A stretch of DNA of 5,705 bases from Cyanobacteria bacterium UBA11370 (GCA_003486645.1 DNGI01000496.1:1-5705), one strand, 5' to 3'; numbered from the stretch's first letter, positions 1-5,699 are shown. Made by a program: numbers and translations. The notes: generated from the letters alone by a model not told the origin.

Positions 1-25
1 GGGTGATTTGCCGGACATCATATGA
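1..25 (+). repeat. Left copy of a 25-bp inverted repeat flanking the channel gene
   Basis: Begins GGGTGATTTGCCGGACAT and continues to position 25. Its reverse complement is found at 2345-2369 with 23 of 25 bases identical; the two differences (positions 19 and 24) turn an inner CATATG into GATATC, both palindromic. It starts at the window edge, so the repeat could extend further left. Confidence 0.85.
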
Positions 26-29
26 GTAT

Positions 30-63
30 CGTTTCAGTCAAGCTGTGACAGCTTGGTGAAACG
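30..63 (+). promoter_or_regulatory. Stem-loop just upstream of the channel gene
   Basis: Outer stem CGTTTCA (30-36) pairs with TGAAACG (57-63); after a small bulge (37-38 against 56) the inner arms CAAGCTGT (39-46) and ACAGCTTG (48-55) are perfect complements around a single base. There is no following T tract, so it is not a classical Rho-independent terminator for an upstream gene. It could be an operator for a dimeric regulator, or an RNA hairpin in the leader 20 bases before ATG83. No convincing -35/-10 pair was found here. Confidence 0.45.
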
Positions 64-82
64 TTCCGGATACGACGGATAG

Positions 83-2329
83 ATGCCGAGGAGTAAGTAT
101 ATAAAAGCATCAAATAAAAATACAATGCCTAAAAATAAGCTTCAAAGGCTCGTTTTTTACGTATCCTTATTCCTGTGTGGTGTCAGTTTCTTGGTTGTGA
201 GTATAGAAATTTTTTCTTACCAGCAAGAACAGAACCACAGAATTAAGATCGAGAAAAATAAGGGTGAGCAAACAGCGATCCGGAGTAGCAAGCAGATTCA
301 AGAAAAGCTTCTACAATTGCAAAACACAGCCAATTCCATTGCTAGTGATCTTAGTTCTGGAACGTTAACAGATGATCAGGCATTAGAGAGGGCAAAAAAA
401 GAATTAGAGCAAAACCCTGATTTTTTGGAAGTTGGTCTTGCTTATAAGCCTTTTGCCTATAAACCCAACATTCGACTTTACGCGCCTTACTATACTAGGA
501 AGAATGGAAGAATTGAACGAAAGCAAATAGAGAAATTCTACGATTATACGAAGCCACTACCAAAGAATGATTGGTATCACAAGAGTTTAGCAGATGGGTC
601 TATTTGGGTTGAACCTTACTTTGATGACGCTTCTAAAGATATCATCATTGATTATGATGTTACTTTTTATCGAACTGATCCGACAACTAAAAAGAAAACA
701 CCAGTTGGAGTAGTTTTTGCTAATTATTCCGTGAATAAAGCACAAGACTTTATAAATTCACTAGATCTGGGCAAATCAGGGTATGGAGTTTTGATTTCAA
801 AGAAAGGAGTCATCCTTGCTCATCCTAACCAAGAGTGTGTCAAAAAACAAAAAACTATCTTTCAAATTGCTAAAGAACTGAAAAGACCAGAAATTGGAGA
901 AATAGGAGAGAAAGCTATTAAGGGTGAAAAAGCAGTAATAGAGTATGAGAATGTAATGACGGGTCAAGATTCCTGGGCTTTTATCGAGCCAATTCCTCTG
1001 ACAGGATGGTCGATGGTTTCTGTTGTTATTAAAGATGAGAGTATCGTTGATAATAAGGCTAGACGACAGGACTTGATTCGGATTACACTGGAGGTGATTA
1101 TAGGTTTATTTTGTCTATCAATTATCATCTTCCGTGCTAATCGAGGTAGCCTGAACTCTCTTTGGGCAGTTTCTTCTACCTTGAGTTTTTTATGTCTCGC
1201 TGGGATAGGGGTGATCTGGTTTATTGCTTTACGTGAGCATCAGTATAAACATAGAGAAAATCTATTGCTTACCCAGGAAGATGTAAATAATTCATTGAAG
1301 ACTCAAGATAAACCTTCCGAGCCATTAAAACAACAAGAACCACTCTATATACCTACAGGAATTTTTATTCAATCTATAAAGTTTAATGGCGCTAATGATG
1401 TGTTTGTAAATGGCTACATTTGGCAGAAATATTATGATAACATCCCTGATGGCTTATCTCCTGATTTTATCTTACCAGAAGGGTATGAAACCGAAATAAA
1501 AGAGGCTTATCGCTATAAAAAAGATAATATAGAATTGATTGGTTGGTATTTTGAAACGAAGCTGCGTCAGAACTTTGATTTCTCAAAGTATCCTTTTGAT
1601 GCTAATGATGTCTGGATACGCTTATGGCCTAAAGATTTTCACCATAATGGCTTAAATCGGGATGTAATACTGGTTCCAGATTTAACCTCGTATGATATTA
1701 TTAATCCTCTTAGCCAACCTGGCTTAGAAAGAGATTTTGTTTTAGGAGGATGGACTATTGAAAGTAGTTTTTTTGAATACAAATTTAATACATACAATAG
1801 CAATTTTGGGTTTGGCAACGCCTTCACTAAGAATCACTATCCAGAACTTTATTTCACTGTTATTCTTAAAAGAGACTTCATTGGTATTTTTATCGCTAGG
1901 GTTGTGCCTCTACTGGTCGTAGCGATACTACTTTTTTGTATGATGCCCCTGAGTCGTGACCACGGTATGGAGATTGTAGGAGCTTGTGCAGGTTTAATAT
2001 TTGTTATAATTTTGGATCAAATCTCTGTTAGAGGGCAAATTGCTACCCAGGGAATTATTTACTTTGAGTATTTTTATTTTGTAATGTATTTTTTAATACT
2101 GCTCGTTGCTGCAAATGCAATACTACTTAAATTGAACAAAAATATTCCTTTAATTTTGTATAAAAATAACCGGATACCAAAGCTTTTTTATTGGCCTACA
2201 CTTCTGGGGATTTTGTTAATCATAACCGCGTTTACGTTTTGTTTTATTGATAAAAATTACAAAATAAATGGGTCAAAGAACGTCACATCCTCAATCTTAT
2301 TGAGGACTATTCAACTGGAATTGATATAA
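83..2329 (+). CDS. dCache sensor domain fused to a pentameric ligand-gated ion channel (Cys-loop/pro-loop receptor family)
   Basis: Predicted ligand-gated ion channel of the inner membrane, 748 residues. Order: cytoplasmic basic N-terminus; TM helix about 22-44; periplasmic dCache domain about 50-325 (W164-Y165, W175..P178-Y179, GYGVLISKKGVILAHPN at 233-249, PLTGW at 305-309); TM about 334-350; short basic loop; TM about 360-383; linker; periplasmic beta-sandwich about 424-597; channel helices M1 598-621 (Pro609), M2 about 629-650, M3 656-683, M4 703-722; 26-residue tail. The second half matches GLIC-type receptors: YPFD at 503-506 (pro-loop) and GWTIES at 556-561 (GLIC has TGWDIES). The extracellular part has no cysteine, as in prokaryotic members. 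All seven TM segments place both sensor domains in the periplasm. An in-frame TAG directly precedes ATG83, so the start cannot lie further upstream; ATG125 (Met15) is the alternative, and neither has a good ribosome-binding site. AT-rich, no HIP1 site. Ligand and ion selectivity are unknown. Confidence 0.87.
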   Translation: MPRSKYIKASNKNTMPKNKLQRLVFYVSLFLCGVSFLVVSIEIFSYQQEQNHRIKIEKNKGEQTAIRSSKQIQEKLLQLQNTANSIASDLSSGTLTDDQALERAKKELEQNPDFLEVGLAYKPFAYKPNIRLYAPYYTRKNGRIERKQIEKFYDYTKPLPKNDWYHKSLADGSIWVEPYFDDASKDIIIDYDVTFYRTDPTTKKKTPVGVVFANYSVNKAQDFINSLDLGKSGYGVLISKKGVILAHPNQECVKKQKTIFQIAKELKRPEIGEIGEKAIKGEKAVIEYENVMTGQDSWAFIEPIPLTGWSMVSVVIKDESIVDNKARRQDLIRITLEVIIGLFCLSIIIFRANRGSLNSLWAVSSTLSFLCLAGIGVIWFIALREHQYKHRENLLLTQEDVNNSLKTQDKPSEPLKQQEPLYIPTGIFIQSIKFNGANDVFVNGYIWQKYYDNIPDGLSPDFILPEGYETEIKEAYRYKKDNIELIGWYFETKLRQNFDFSKYPFDANDVWIRLWPKDFHHNGLNRDVILVPDLTSYDIINPLSQPGLERDFVLGGWTIESSFFEYKFNTYNSNFGFGNAFTKNHYPELYFTVILKRDFIGIFIARVVPLLVVAILLFCMMPLSRDHGMEIVGACAGLIFVIILDQISVRGQIATQGIIYFEYFYFVMYFLILLVAANAILLKLNKNIPLILYKNNRIPKLFYWPTLLGILLIITAFTFCFIDKNYKINGSKNVTSSILLRTIQLELI

Positions 2330-2338
2330 AAATGTGAC
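2282..2338 (+). other. Nested inverted repeats at the 3' end of the channel gene
   Basis: TCCTCAAT (2288-2295) and ATTGAGGA (2299-2306) form a perfect 8-bp stem with a CTT loop inside the last codons. GTCACAT (2282-2288) also matches ATGTGAC (2332-2338), just past the stop, as an outer stem. This could protect the mRNA 3' end. No T tract follows, so it is unlikely to terminate transcription alone. Confidence 0.4.
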
Positions 2339-2344
2339 AATGCG

Positions 2345-2369
2345 TGATATCATGTCCGGCAAATCACCC
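2345..2369 (-). repeat. Right copy of the 25-bp inverted repeat flanking the channel gene
   Basis: Read on the minus strand this matches positions 1-25 at 23 of 25 bases. It begins 15 bases after the channel gene's stop codon. It is also the left arm of the palindromic element at 2345-2452, but it resembles the distant copy at 1-25 more than its adjacent partner arm. Confidence 0.85.
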
Positions 2370-2380
2370 CTAATAAAAAG

Positions 2381-2414
2381 TCTCCCCCTCTCCCCCTCTC
2401 CCTCTCTCCCCCTC
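2381..2414 (-). repeat. C/T-rich low-complexity repeat, G-quadruplex-prone on the minus strand
   Basis: Unit TCTCCCCC occurs twice in full (2381-2388, 2389-2396) and then in shortened forms. C runs are at 2384-2388, 2392-2396, 2400-2402 and 2408-2412. On the minus strand these are four runs of three or more G with loops of 3-5 bases, which satisfies the usual quadruplex pattern. Confidence 0.6.
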
Positions 2415-2464
2415 ACTCTTTTTTAGGGTTATTCAACCGGACATGATATGACCACTTATCTCAG

Positions 2465-3061
2465 CTATTTTTGAAGTGCTTGTTGAAACGTCTTAATCGC
2501 ATCCACATGATTGACCCTATTGATGCAACGTAACAATAAATCTAAATCAATCCCTTTTACTTCCTCACTAGTGGAAATCTTTTCATAGTGAAGTGTATTT
2601 CCTTCTCCCCGCAGGTGATAAACTTCTAACACTCCATCTTCCCAAAACCAAACTTCCTTTATCTTTAGTCGCTTGTATGCGTCCAACTTATTGATACCGC
2701 CACTGGAAAACACCACCTCGATCGCCAAATCAGGACGTACACGATCAGGGGCTAGTTTATAGGATTTATCTGCTTCTCGCTTAACACCTCCTGTTTCACT
2801 TTCCAGCGTCATTGATCCCGTTGGAGTAAAGTCAAACCCTGCCATGAGCAGGTACAATTCCAATAATGCACCAATCCTTTCTTTTACAGTTTCGTGGGGT
2901 TCTCCTGGCATTCGTCGTATCTCCAAAACTCCATCTAAAAAAGAGAGTCGATACCCTGGACGATCTAACAATTGTTCAACGGCTTTGAATTCTCTCCAGG
3001 TGAGTCCCTCAAACAAAAGGGGTGATTCCTTTTTAGGTGTTGCGATCGTTGCTGAGGTCAT
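2465..3061 (-). CDS. Uma2 family (DUF820) PD-(D/E)XK nuclease-fold protein
   Basis: Protein of 198 residues, the usual length for Uma2 proteins, a family present in many copies in cyanobacteria with a restriction-endonuclease-like fold and poorly known role. Visible family marks are an N-terminal TWREFKAVEQLL segment, LDGVLEIRRMPGEPHE (42-57), the core RPDLAIEV (109-116) with acidic D111 and E115, conserved lysines in the following helix (K125, K130), and the family's closing pattern KRLKIKEVWFWEDG (130-143), which corresponds to the usual 'Y..LGV.EYW..D'. The acidic pair and lysine needed for metal-dependent cleavage appear intact, so it may be active, but no target is known. The ATG start has no Shine-Dalgarno; the leader is an A/C-rich repeat seen on the plus strand at 3068-3102. 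It points towards the channel gene and away from no clear partner; the PBP gene lies 274 bp upstream on the same strand, too far for tight coupling. Stop is TAG at 2465-2467. Confidence 0.88.
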   Translation of the reverse strand: MTSATIATPKKESPLLFEGLTWREFKAVEQLLDRPGYRLSFLDGVLEIRRMPGEPHETVKERIGALLELYLLMAGFDFTPTGSMTLESETGGVKREADKSYKLAPDRVRPDLAIEVVFSSGGINKLDAYKRLKIKEVWFWEDGVLEVYHLRGEGNTLHYEKISTSEEVKGIDLDLLLRCINRVNHVDAIKTFQQALQK

Positions 3062-3067
3062 TTTTTG

Positions 3068-3102
3068 TTGTTGGTTGTTGGTTGTTAGTTGTTAGTTGTT
3101 AA
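3068..3102. repeat. Heptanucleotide tandem repeat TTGTTRG, five copies
   Basis: Five 7-bp units: TTGTTGG twice, TTGTTAG twice, TTGTTAA once. This is the short tandemly repeated repetitive (STRR) type common between genes of filamentous cyanobacteria. It begins six bases before the Uma2 start codon, so on the minus strand the message leader reads as CAACAAC-type repeats. A further partial copy lies at 3202-3213. Confidence 0.85.
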
Positions 3103-3123
3103 GCTGCCCTTGCATTTAATTTG

Positions 3124-3153
3124 CATATAGTCAGCCGCTAGGATGCCTGTCAG
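3124..3153 (-). promoter_or_regulatory. Possible sigma70-type promoter for the Uma2 gene
   Basis: Minus strand: CTGACA (3148-3153, five of six to TTGACA), an 18-bp spacer, then TATATG (3124-3129, four of six to TATAAT). Transcription would start near 3115, giving a leader of roughly 55 nt that includes the TTGTTRG repeats. This is a pattern match only. Confidence 0.3.
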
Positions 3154-3161
3154 CATTGGGT

Positions 3162-3196
3162 TTTTGAATTTTGAATTTTGAATTTTGAATTTTGAA
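3162..3196. repeat. Heptanucleotide tandem repeat TTTTGAA, five perfect copies
   Basis: Five exact 7-bp units of TTTTGAA in tandem, then a partial unit. STRR-type intergenic repeat, different in sequence from the one at 3068-3102 but with the same period. No spacers and no dyad, so it is not a CRISPR array. Confidence 0.9.
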
Positions 3197-3263
3197 TTGC
3201 TTAGTTGTTGGTTATTTTTACTACTGACAACTGATAGCTGGCGGCTAAATAAAACTAGGCGTG

Positions 3264-3284
3264 GGATGGGTCTCTTGCCCGTCC
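3264..3284 (-). terminator. Weak hairpin downstream of the PBP gene, possible terminator
   Basis: GGATGGG (3264-3270) and CCCGTCC (3278-3284) form a 7-bp stem with a 7-base loop, about 50 bases past the PBP stop. In the PBP transcript orientation the middle pair is a C-A mismatch, and the following run is only loosely T-rich (TAGTTTTATTT). Weak candidate. Confidence 0.25.
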
Positions 3285-3335
3285 AAACTATGCAATTTAA
3301 ATGTGGAATAGCTTAAGCTTAATACGACCAGGACT

Positions 3336-5576
3336 TTACTGTACAACCTGACGCATATATTTACCCCACAACTGAGCCGCTTGACCACTACTTCCTGATG
3401 TGGGAGAATTATTATCATTGCCTAACCATATGCCTGTGACGATTTGATGGCTAGGAATGTAACCAATAAACCACAGGTCAACGTTTTTATCCGTAGTGCC
3501 CGTTTTCCCGGCTTCTCCTAATCCAATTGAAGCACTACTACCTGTGCCGCCTTGGACAACTCTCTGAAACATAGTATTTAGGGTACTAGCAACCGCAGGT
3601 GAGACGGCTTGTATGCCGCGTTCCCCGTTTTCCTCAAAGGTGTAAATCACGCGACAGGTTTGGGGGTTATTGTCGTCGGTGCAATCTCCACTATCGAGAA
3701 TTCGTTTAATACCATGGGGACGGTTCCAAACCCCATTATTTGCGATCGCCGCATAAGACCCGGTAATTTCTAGAACGTTCACTTCACTCTGCCCAATGGC
3801 TAAACGGGGAACGGGTTTGAGTTTTGAGCGAATACCTAGTCGTTGCGCCAGTTCAATGACATTATTTAACCCCGCATCTTGCGCCACTCGAACCGCCACC
3901 ACATTCTCAGAAAGTGCCATCGCCGTGTACATATCAATATTACCGCCACTACGACGGCAACCTGCAAGACCTAATAAAGGGGCACAGGAATAAGTTTTGC
4001 TGGGTGGTATCCCTTGTTCTAAAGCGGCGGCATAGTCAAAGAGTTTGAAGGTCGAACCCGGTTGTCGTTGGGCTTGGGTGGCGCGATTAAACTGGCTTTG
4101 TTGATAGTCTACTCCACCCACTAAGGCTTGGATCGCTCCATTGCTCGTATTCAGAGTAACGATCGCACCTTGGGAAAATCTTAAATTACTTCCGCTGGTA
4201 TTGACAAAACTACGGAGTGATGATTCGGCTTTGGCTTGAGTGGAGAGATCGAGAGAGGTTTCGACAATAAAATTGCCTTCTTGGGCTAAGTCAGTGCCTA
4301 GTAAAGCCCGAAGTTCCTCAAAGATGTAATTATAGAAGTAGGGAGCTTTGGTGCTGGAGAGAAATTCTCGTGCTTTGGGACTGACTTCAATACGCGATCG
4401 CCTTGCCCGTGACGCATCTTGGTCACTAATCATGCCTAAAGCCCGCATTCGAGTAATAACGCGATTACGGAGTTGTAGAGCAGTATCATAATCTTGAATT
4501 GGATTATAACTATTGGGGGCAGGCAAAATGGCGACTAATGTTGCCGCTTCTGAGAGGGTCAAATCCTTAGCTGTCTTATCAAAATAAAACTGAGACGCAT
4601 CTTCAAACCCATAAGCCTCAACACCCAAATAGATGCGGTTTAAATACGTCTTTAAAATCTCATCTTTACTATAGAAGGTTTCGAGCTTGAAGGCGACGAC
4701 TGCCTCCCGAATTTTCCGACCTGCACTATTATCTCTGCCGACGTATTCTGTAAATAGACTACGAGCAACCTGTTGGGTGATTGTACTTGCACCTTCCCGA
4801 ATTGTACCACCGCTAATATTCCTCACCAATGCCCGTAAAATACCATAAGGGTCTACGCCAAAGTGCCAATAATAGCGACTGTCTTCAGACGCAACCACCG
4901 CTTTGGGTAGGTAAGGAGAAAATTCGGATAAGCGCCTGAGTTCCCGGTGGACTTCGGTACGAGGTTTTCGTAAGGGGGTTCCGTCACTGGATTTGATCAC
5001 AAATGGCCCTTGAATCCCTGTCGGTAAGGGTCGCACGGGTACTTTGAGCCACTCAACAGCTATAATTAAACTGACTAAAGCCGTTAAACCCCCAATCCCG
5101 TAGAGGCTGTAGCGAATTGCCAGGATATACCATGGGGGAGGATCGACGTACTCCAGTCGTACTGATGCGGCTAATTCTGGGGGACCAATGGTGAGGATAT
5201 CCCCATGACGTAATACTAAAGACGGGAGTCGGCGTTTTCCTCGATAAATACCATTGGTAGAGTTTTCGTCTTTAATAATAAAGCTTCTGCCCGAACGTCC
5301 ATAGCGCTCTAAAGACAGATGAATCTGACTAACGACGGGATTGCGTACCACGATATCACAGGACTTAGAACTGCGTCCCAGTAAATAGCGATCGCCCAGC
5401 AAGGGATAGACTTCGGCTTTATCGTCACCTGCGTCTTGTACCCACAATTCTGGTACTTTAGCATTGGGCTTAAGCGCCAGTGCCTGAAAGTTAACTCTTG
5501 CTTGGATGGTCTGAACTGCCTGTGTAAGCTGACCTAGTAGCGTTTTCGGCGGTTGTGGGGGCTGAGGAGAACTCAT
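3336..5576 (-). CDS. Bifunctional class A penicillin-binding protein (PBP1A-like) with N-terminal FHA domain
   Basis: Peptidoglycan synthase of 746 residues, anchored in the inner membrane. A cytoplasmic FHA domain (about 60-143) has LGRS at 66-69, S83..H86 and STNG at 106-109, the residues that bind phosphothreonine peptides. One TM helix follows (about 148-175). The periplasmic GT51 glycosyltransferase domain shows E231-D232 within SEDSRYYWHFG, GASTITQQ (262-269), RKIRE (287-291) and the KDEILKTYLNRIYLG motif (304-318); it polymerises lipid II glycan strands. The transpeptidase domain has all three serine-acyltransferase motifs: S508-T-F-K511, S556-E-N558 and K691-T-G-T, so cross-linking should be active and beta-lactam sensitive. 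Two close cysteine pairs (C531/C540, C632/C641) could form periplasmic disulfides. FHA-PBP fusions fit control by Ser/Thr kinases (inferred). The gene contains all three perfect HIP1 octamers and looks native. The ATG at 5576 has no clear Shine-Dalgarno. Confidence 0.95.
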   Translation of the reverse strand: MSSPQPPQPPKTLLGQLTQAVQTIQARVNFQALALKPNAKVPELWVQDAGDDKAEVYPLLGDRYLLGRSSKSCDIVVRNPVVSQIHLSLERYGRSGRSFIIKDENSTNGIYRGKRRLPSLVLRHGDILTIGPPELAASVRLEYVDPPPWYILAIRYSLYGIGGLTALVSLIIAVEWLKVPVRPLPTGIQGPFVIKSSDGTPLRKPRTEVHRELRRLSEFSPYLPKAVVASEDSRYYWHFGVDPYGILRALVRNISGGTIREGASTITQQVARSLFTEYVGRDNSAGRKIREAVVAFKLETFYSKDEILKTYLNRIYLGVEAYGFEDASQFYFDKTAKDLTLSEAATLVAILPAPNSYNPIQDYDTALQLRNRVITRMRALGMISDQDASRARRSRIEVSPKAREFLSSTKAPYFYNYIFEELRALLGTDLAQEGNFIVETSLDLSTQAKAESSLRSFVNTSGSNLRFSQGAIVTLNTSNGAIQALVGGVDYQQSQFNRATQAQRQPGSTFKLFDYAAALEQGIPPSKTYSCAPLLGLAGCRRSGGNIDMYTAMALSENVVAVRVAQDAGLNNVIELAQRLGIRSKLKPVPRLAIGQSEVNVLEITGSYAAIANNGVWNRPHGIKRILDSGDCTDDNNPQTCRVIYTFEENGERGIQAVSPAVASTLNTMFQRVVQGGTGSSASIGLGEAGKTGTTDKNVDLWFIGYIPSHQIVTGIWLGNDNNSPTSGSSGQAAQLWGKYMRQVVQ
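3742..3749. other. HIP1 octamer GCGATCGC (first of three)
   Basis: Perfect highly iterated palindrome of cyanobacteria inside the PBP gene. Further perfect copies are at 4394-4401 and 5388-5395, and a one-mismatch copy (GCGATCGT) at 3042-3049 in the Uma2 gene. None was seen in 1-2464. They support a cyanobacterial host and mark the PBP gene as resident. Confidence 0.9.
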
Positions 5577-5673
5577 GTTCTAAGGGATAAGCGATTGGCG
5601 TTGGCGCTGATCGAAGGCTGAGGAACGGTGGAGCTGTAATGCTCATGACCTTATCGTAGCGTAGTCTAGAAAT

Positions 5674-5699
5674 GGGGAGTGGGGCAGGGGACAAGGGGG
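5674..5699 (+). repeat. G-rich repeat with quadruplex pattern upstream of the PBP gene
   Basis: Four G runs (5674-5677, 5681-5684, 5687-5690, 5695-5699) with loops AGT, CA and ACAA. It is about 100 bp upstream of the PBP start and runs to the window edge. It resembles a degenerate GGGGAGT heptamer repeat. It could be only intergenic filler; whether it lies within the promoter region cannot be told because no clear -35/-10 pair was found in 5577-5705. Confidence 0.55.

Larger units (their letters stand above)
1..2369 (+). mobile_element. Possible gene cassette bounded by inverted repeats (no transposase)
   Basis: The channel gene and only 57 bp of leader lie between inverted 25-bp ends. The segment is more AT-rich than the flanking PBP gene and has no HIP1 octamer. 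This is what a non-autonomous, passenger-carrying element mobilised in trans would look like. The alternative is two independent copies of a dispersed palindromic repeat on either side of the gene. Target-site duplications cannot be tested because the left flank is outside the window. Confidence 0.3.
2345..2452. repeat. Imperfect palindromic (MITE-like) intergenic element, possible bidirectional terminator
   Basis: The arms share a perfect 13-bp inverted core: ATATCATGTCCGG at 2347-2359 and CCGGACATGATAT at 2437-2449. Inside it, imperfect pairing continues between the CACCCCTAA region (2365-2373) and TTTAGGGTTATT (2422-2433), then A-rich against T-rich tracts. The loop is a C/T-rich repeat. 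It fills almost all of the space between two convergent genes, so a transcript from either side would fold it; it could end transcription in both directions. Both a terminator and a miniature transposable element are possible. Confidence 0.6.

Noticed and set aside
44..59. CRP-like site TGTGA-N6-GGTGA upstream of the channel gene
   Set aside because: The second half does not match TCACA; the stronger symmetry is the CAAGCTGT/ACAGCTTG dyad.
1639..1827. Minus-strand open frame of 62 codons inside the channel gene
   Set aside because: It is antisense to the conserved pro-loop to GWTIES region, has no recognisable domain and no ribosome-binding site; a shadow of the real frame.
83..2329. Channel gene as a chemoreceptor, histidine kinase or phosphatase with a Cache sensor
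   Set aside because: No HAMP, methyl-accepting, kinase or PPM domain follows; the C-terminal half has the pro-loop and four channel helices instead.
2844..3095. Plus-strand open frame of 83 codons over the Uma2 gene
   Set aside because: Antisense to a clear Uma2 coding sequence; its C-terminus is made of the translated heptamer repeat (CCWLLVVS).
3068..3213. Tandem repeats as a CRISPR array
   Set aside because: Units are only 7 bp and contiguous, with no spacers; they are STRR-type repeats.
3311..3322. Palindrome TTAAGCTTAA just past the PBP gene as a terminator
   Set aside because: The stem is AT-rich and has no room for a loop, and no T tract follows; probably chance.
3796..3993. Plus-strand open frame of 65 codons inside the PBP gene
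   Set aside because: Antisense to the conserved transpeptidase region; no domain or start signal.
5491..5694. Minus-strand open frame of 67 codons overlapping the PBP start
   Set aside because: Runs in another frame through the PBP N-terminus and leader, with low-complexity Ser/Pro/Ala content and no family resemblance.
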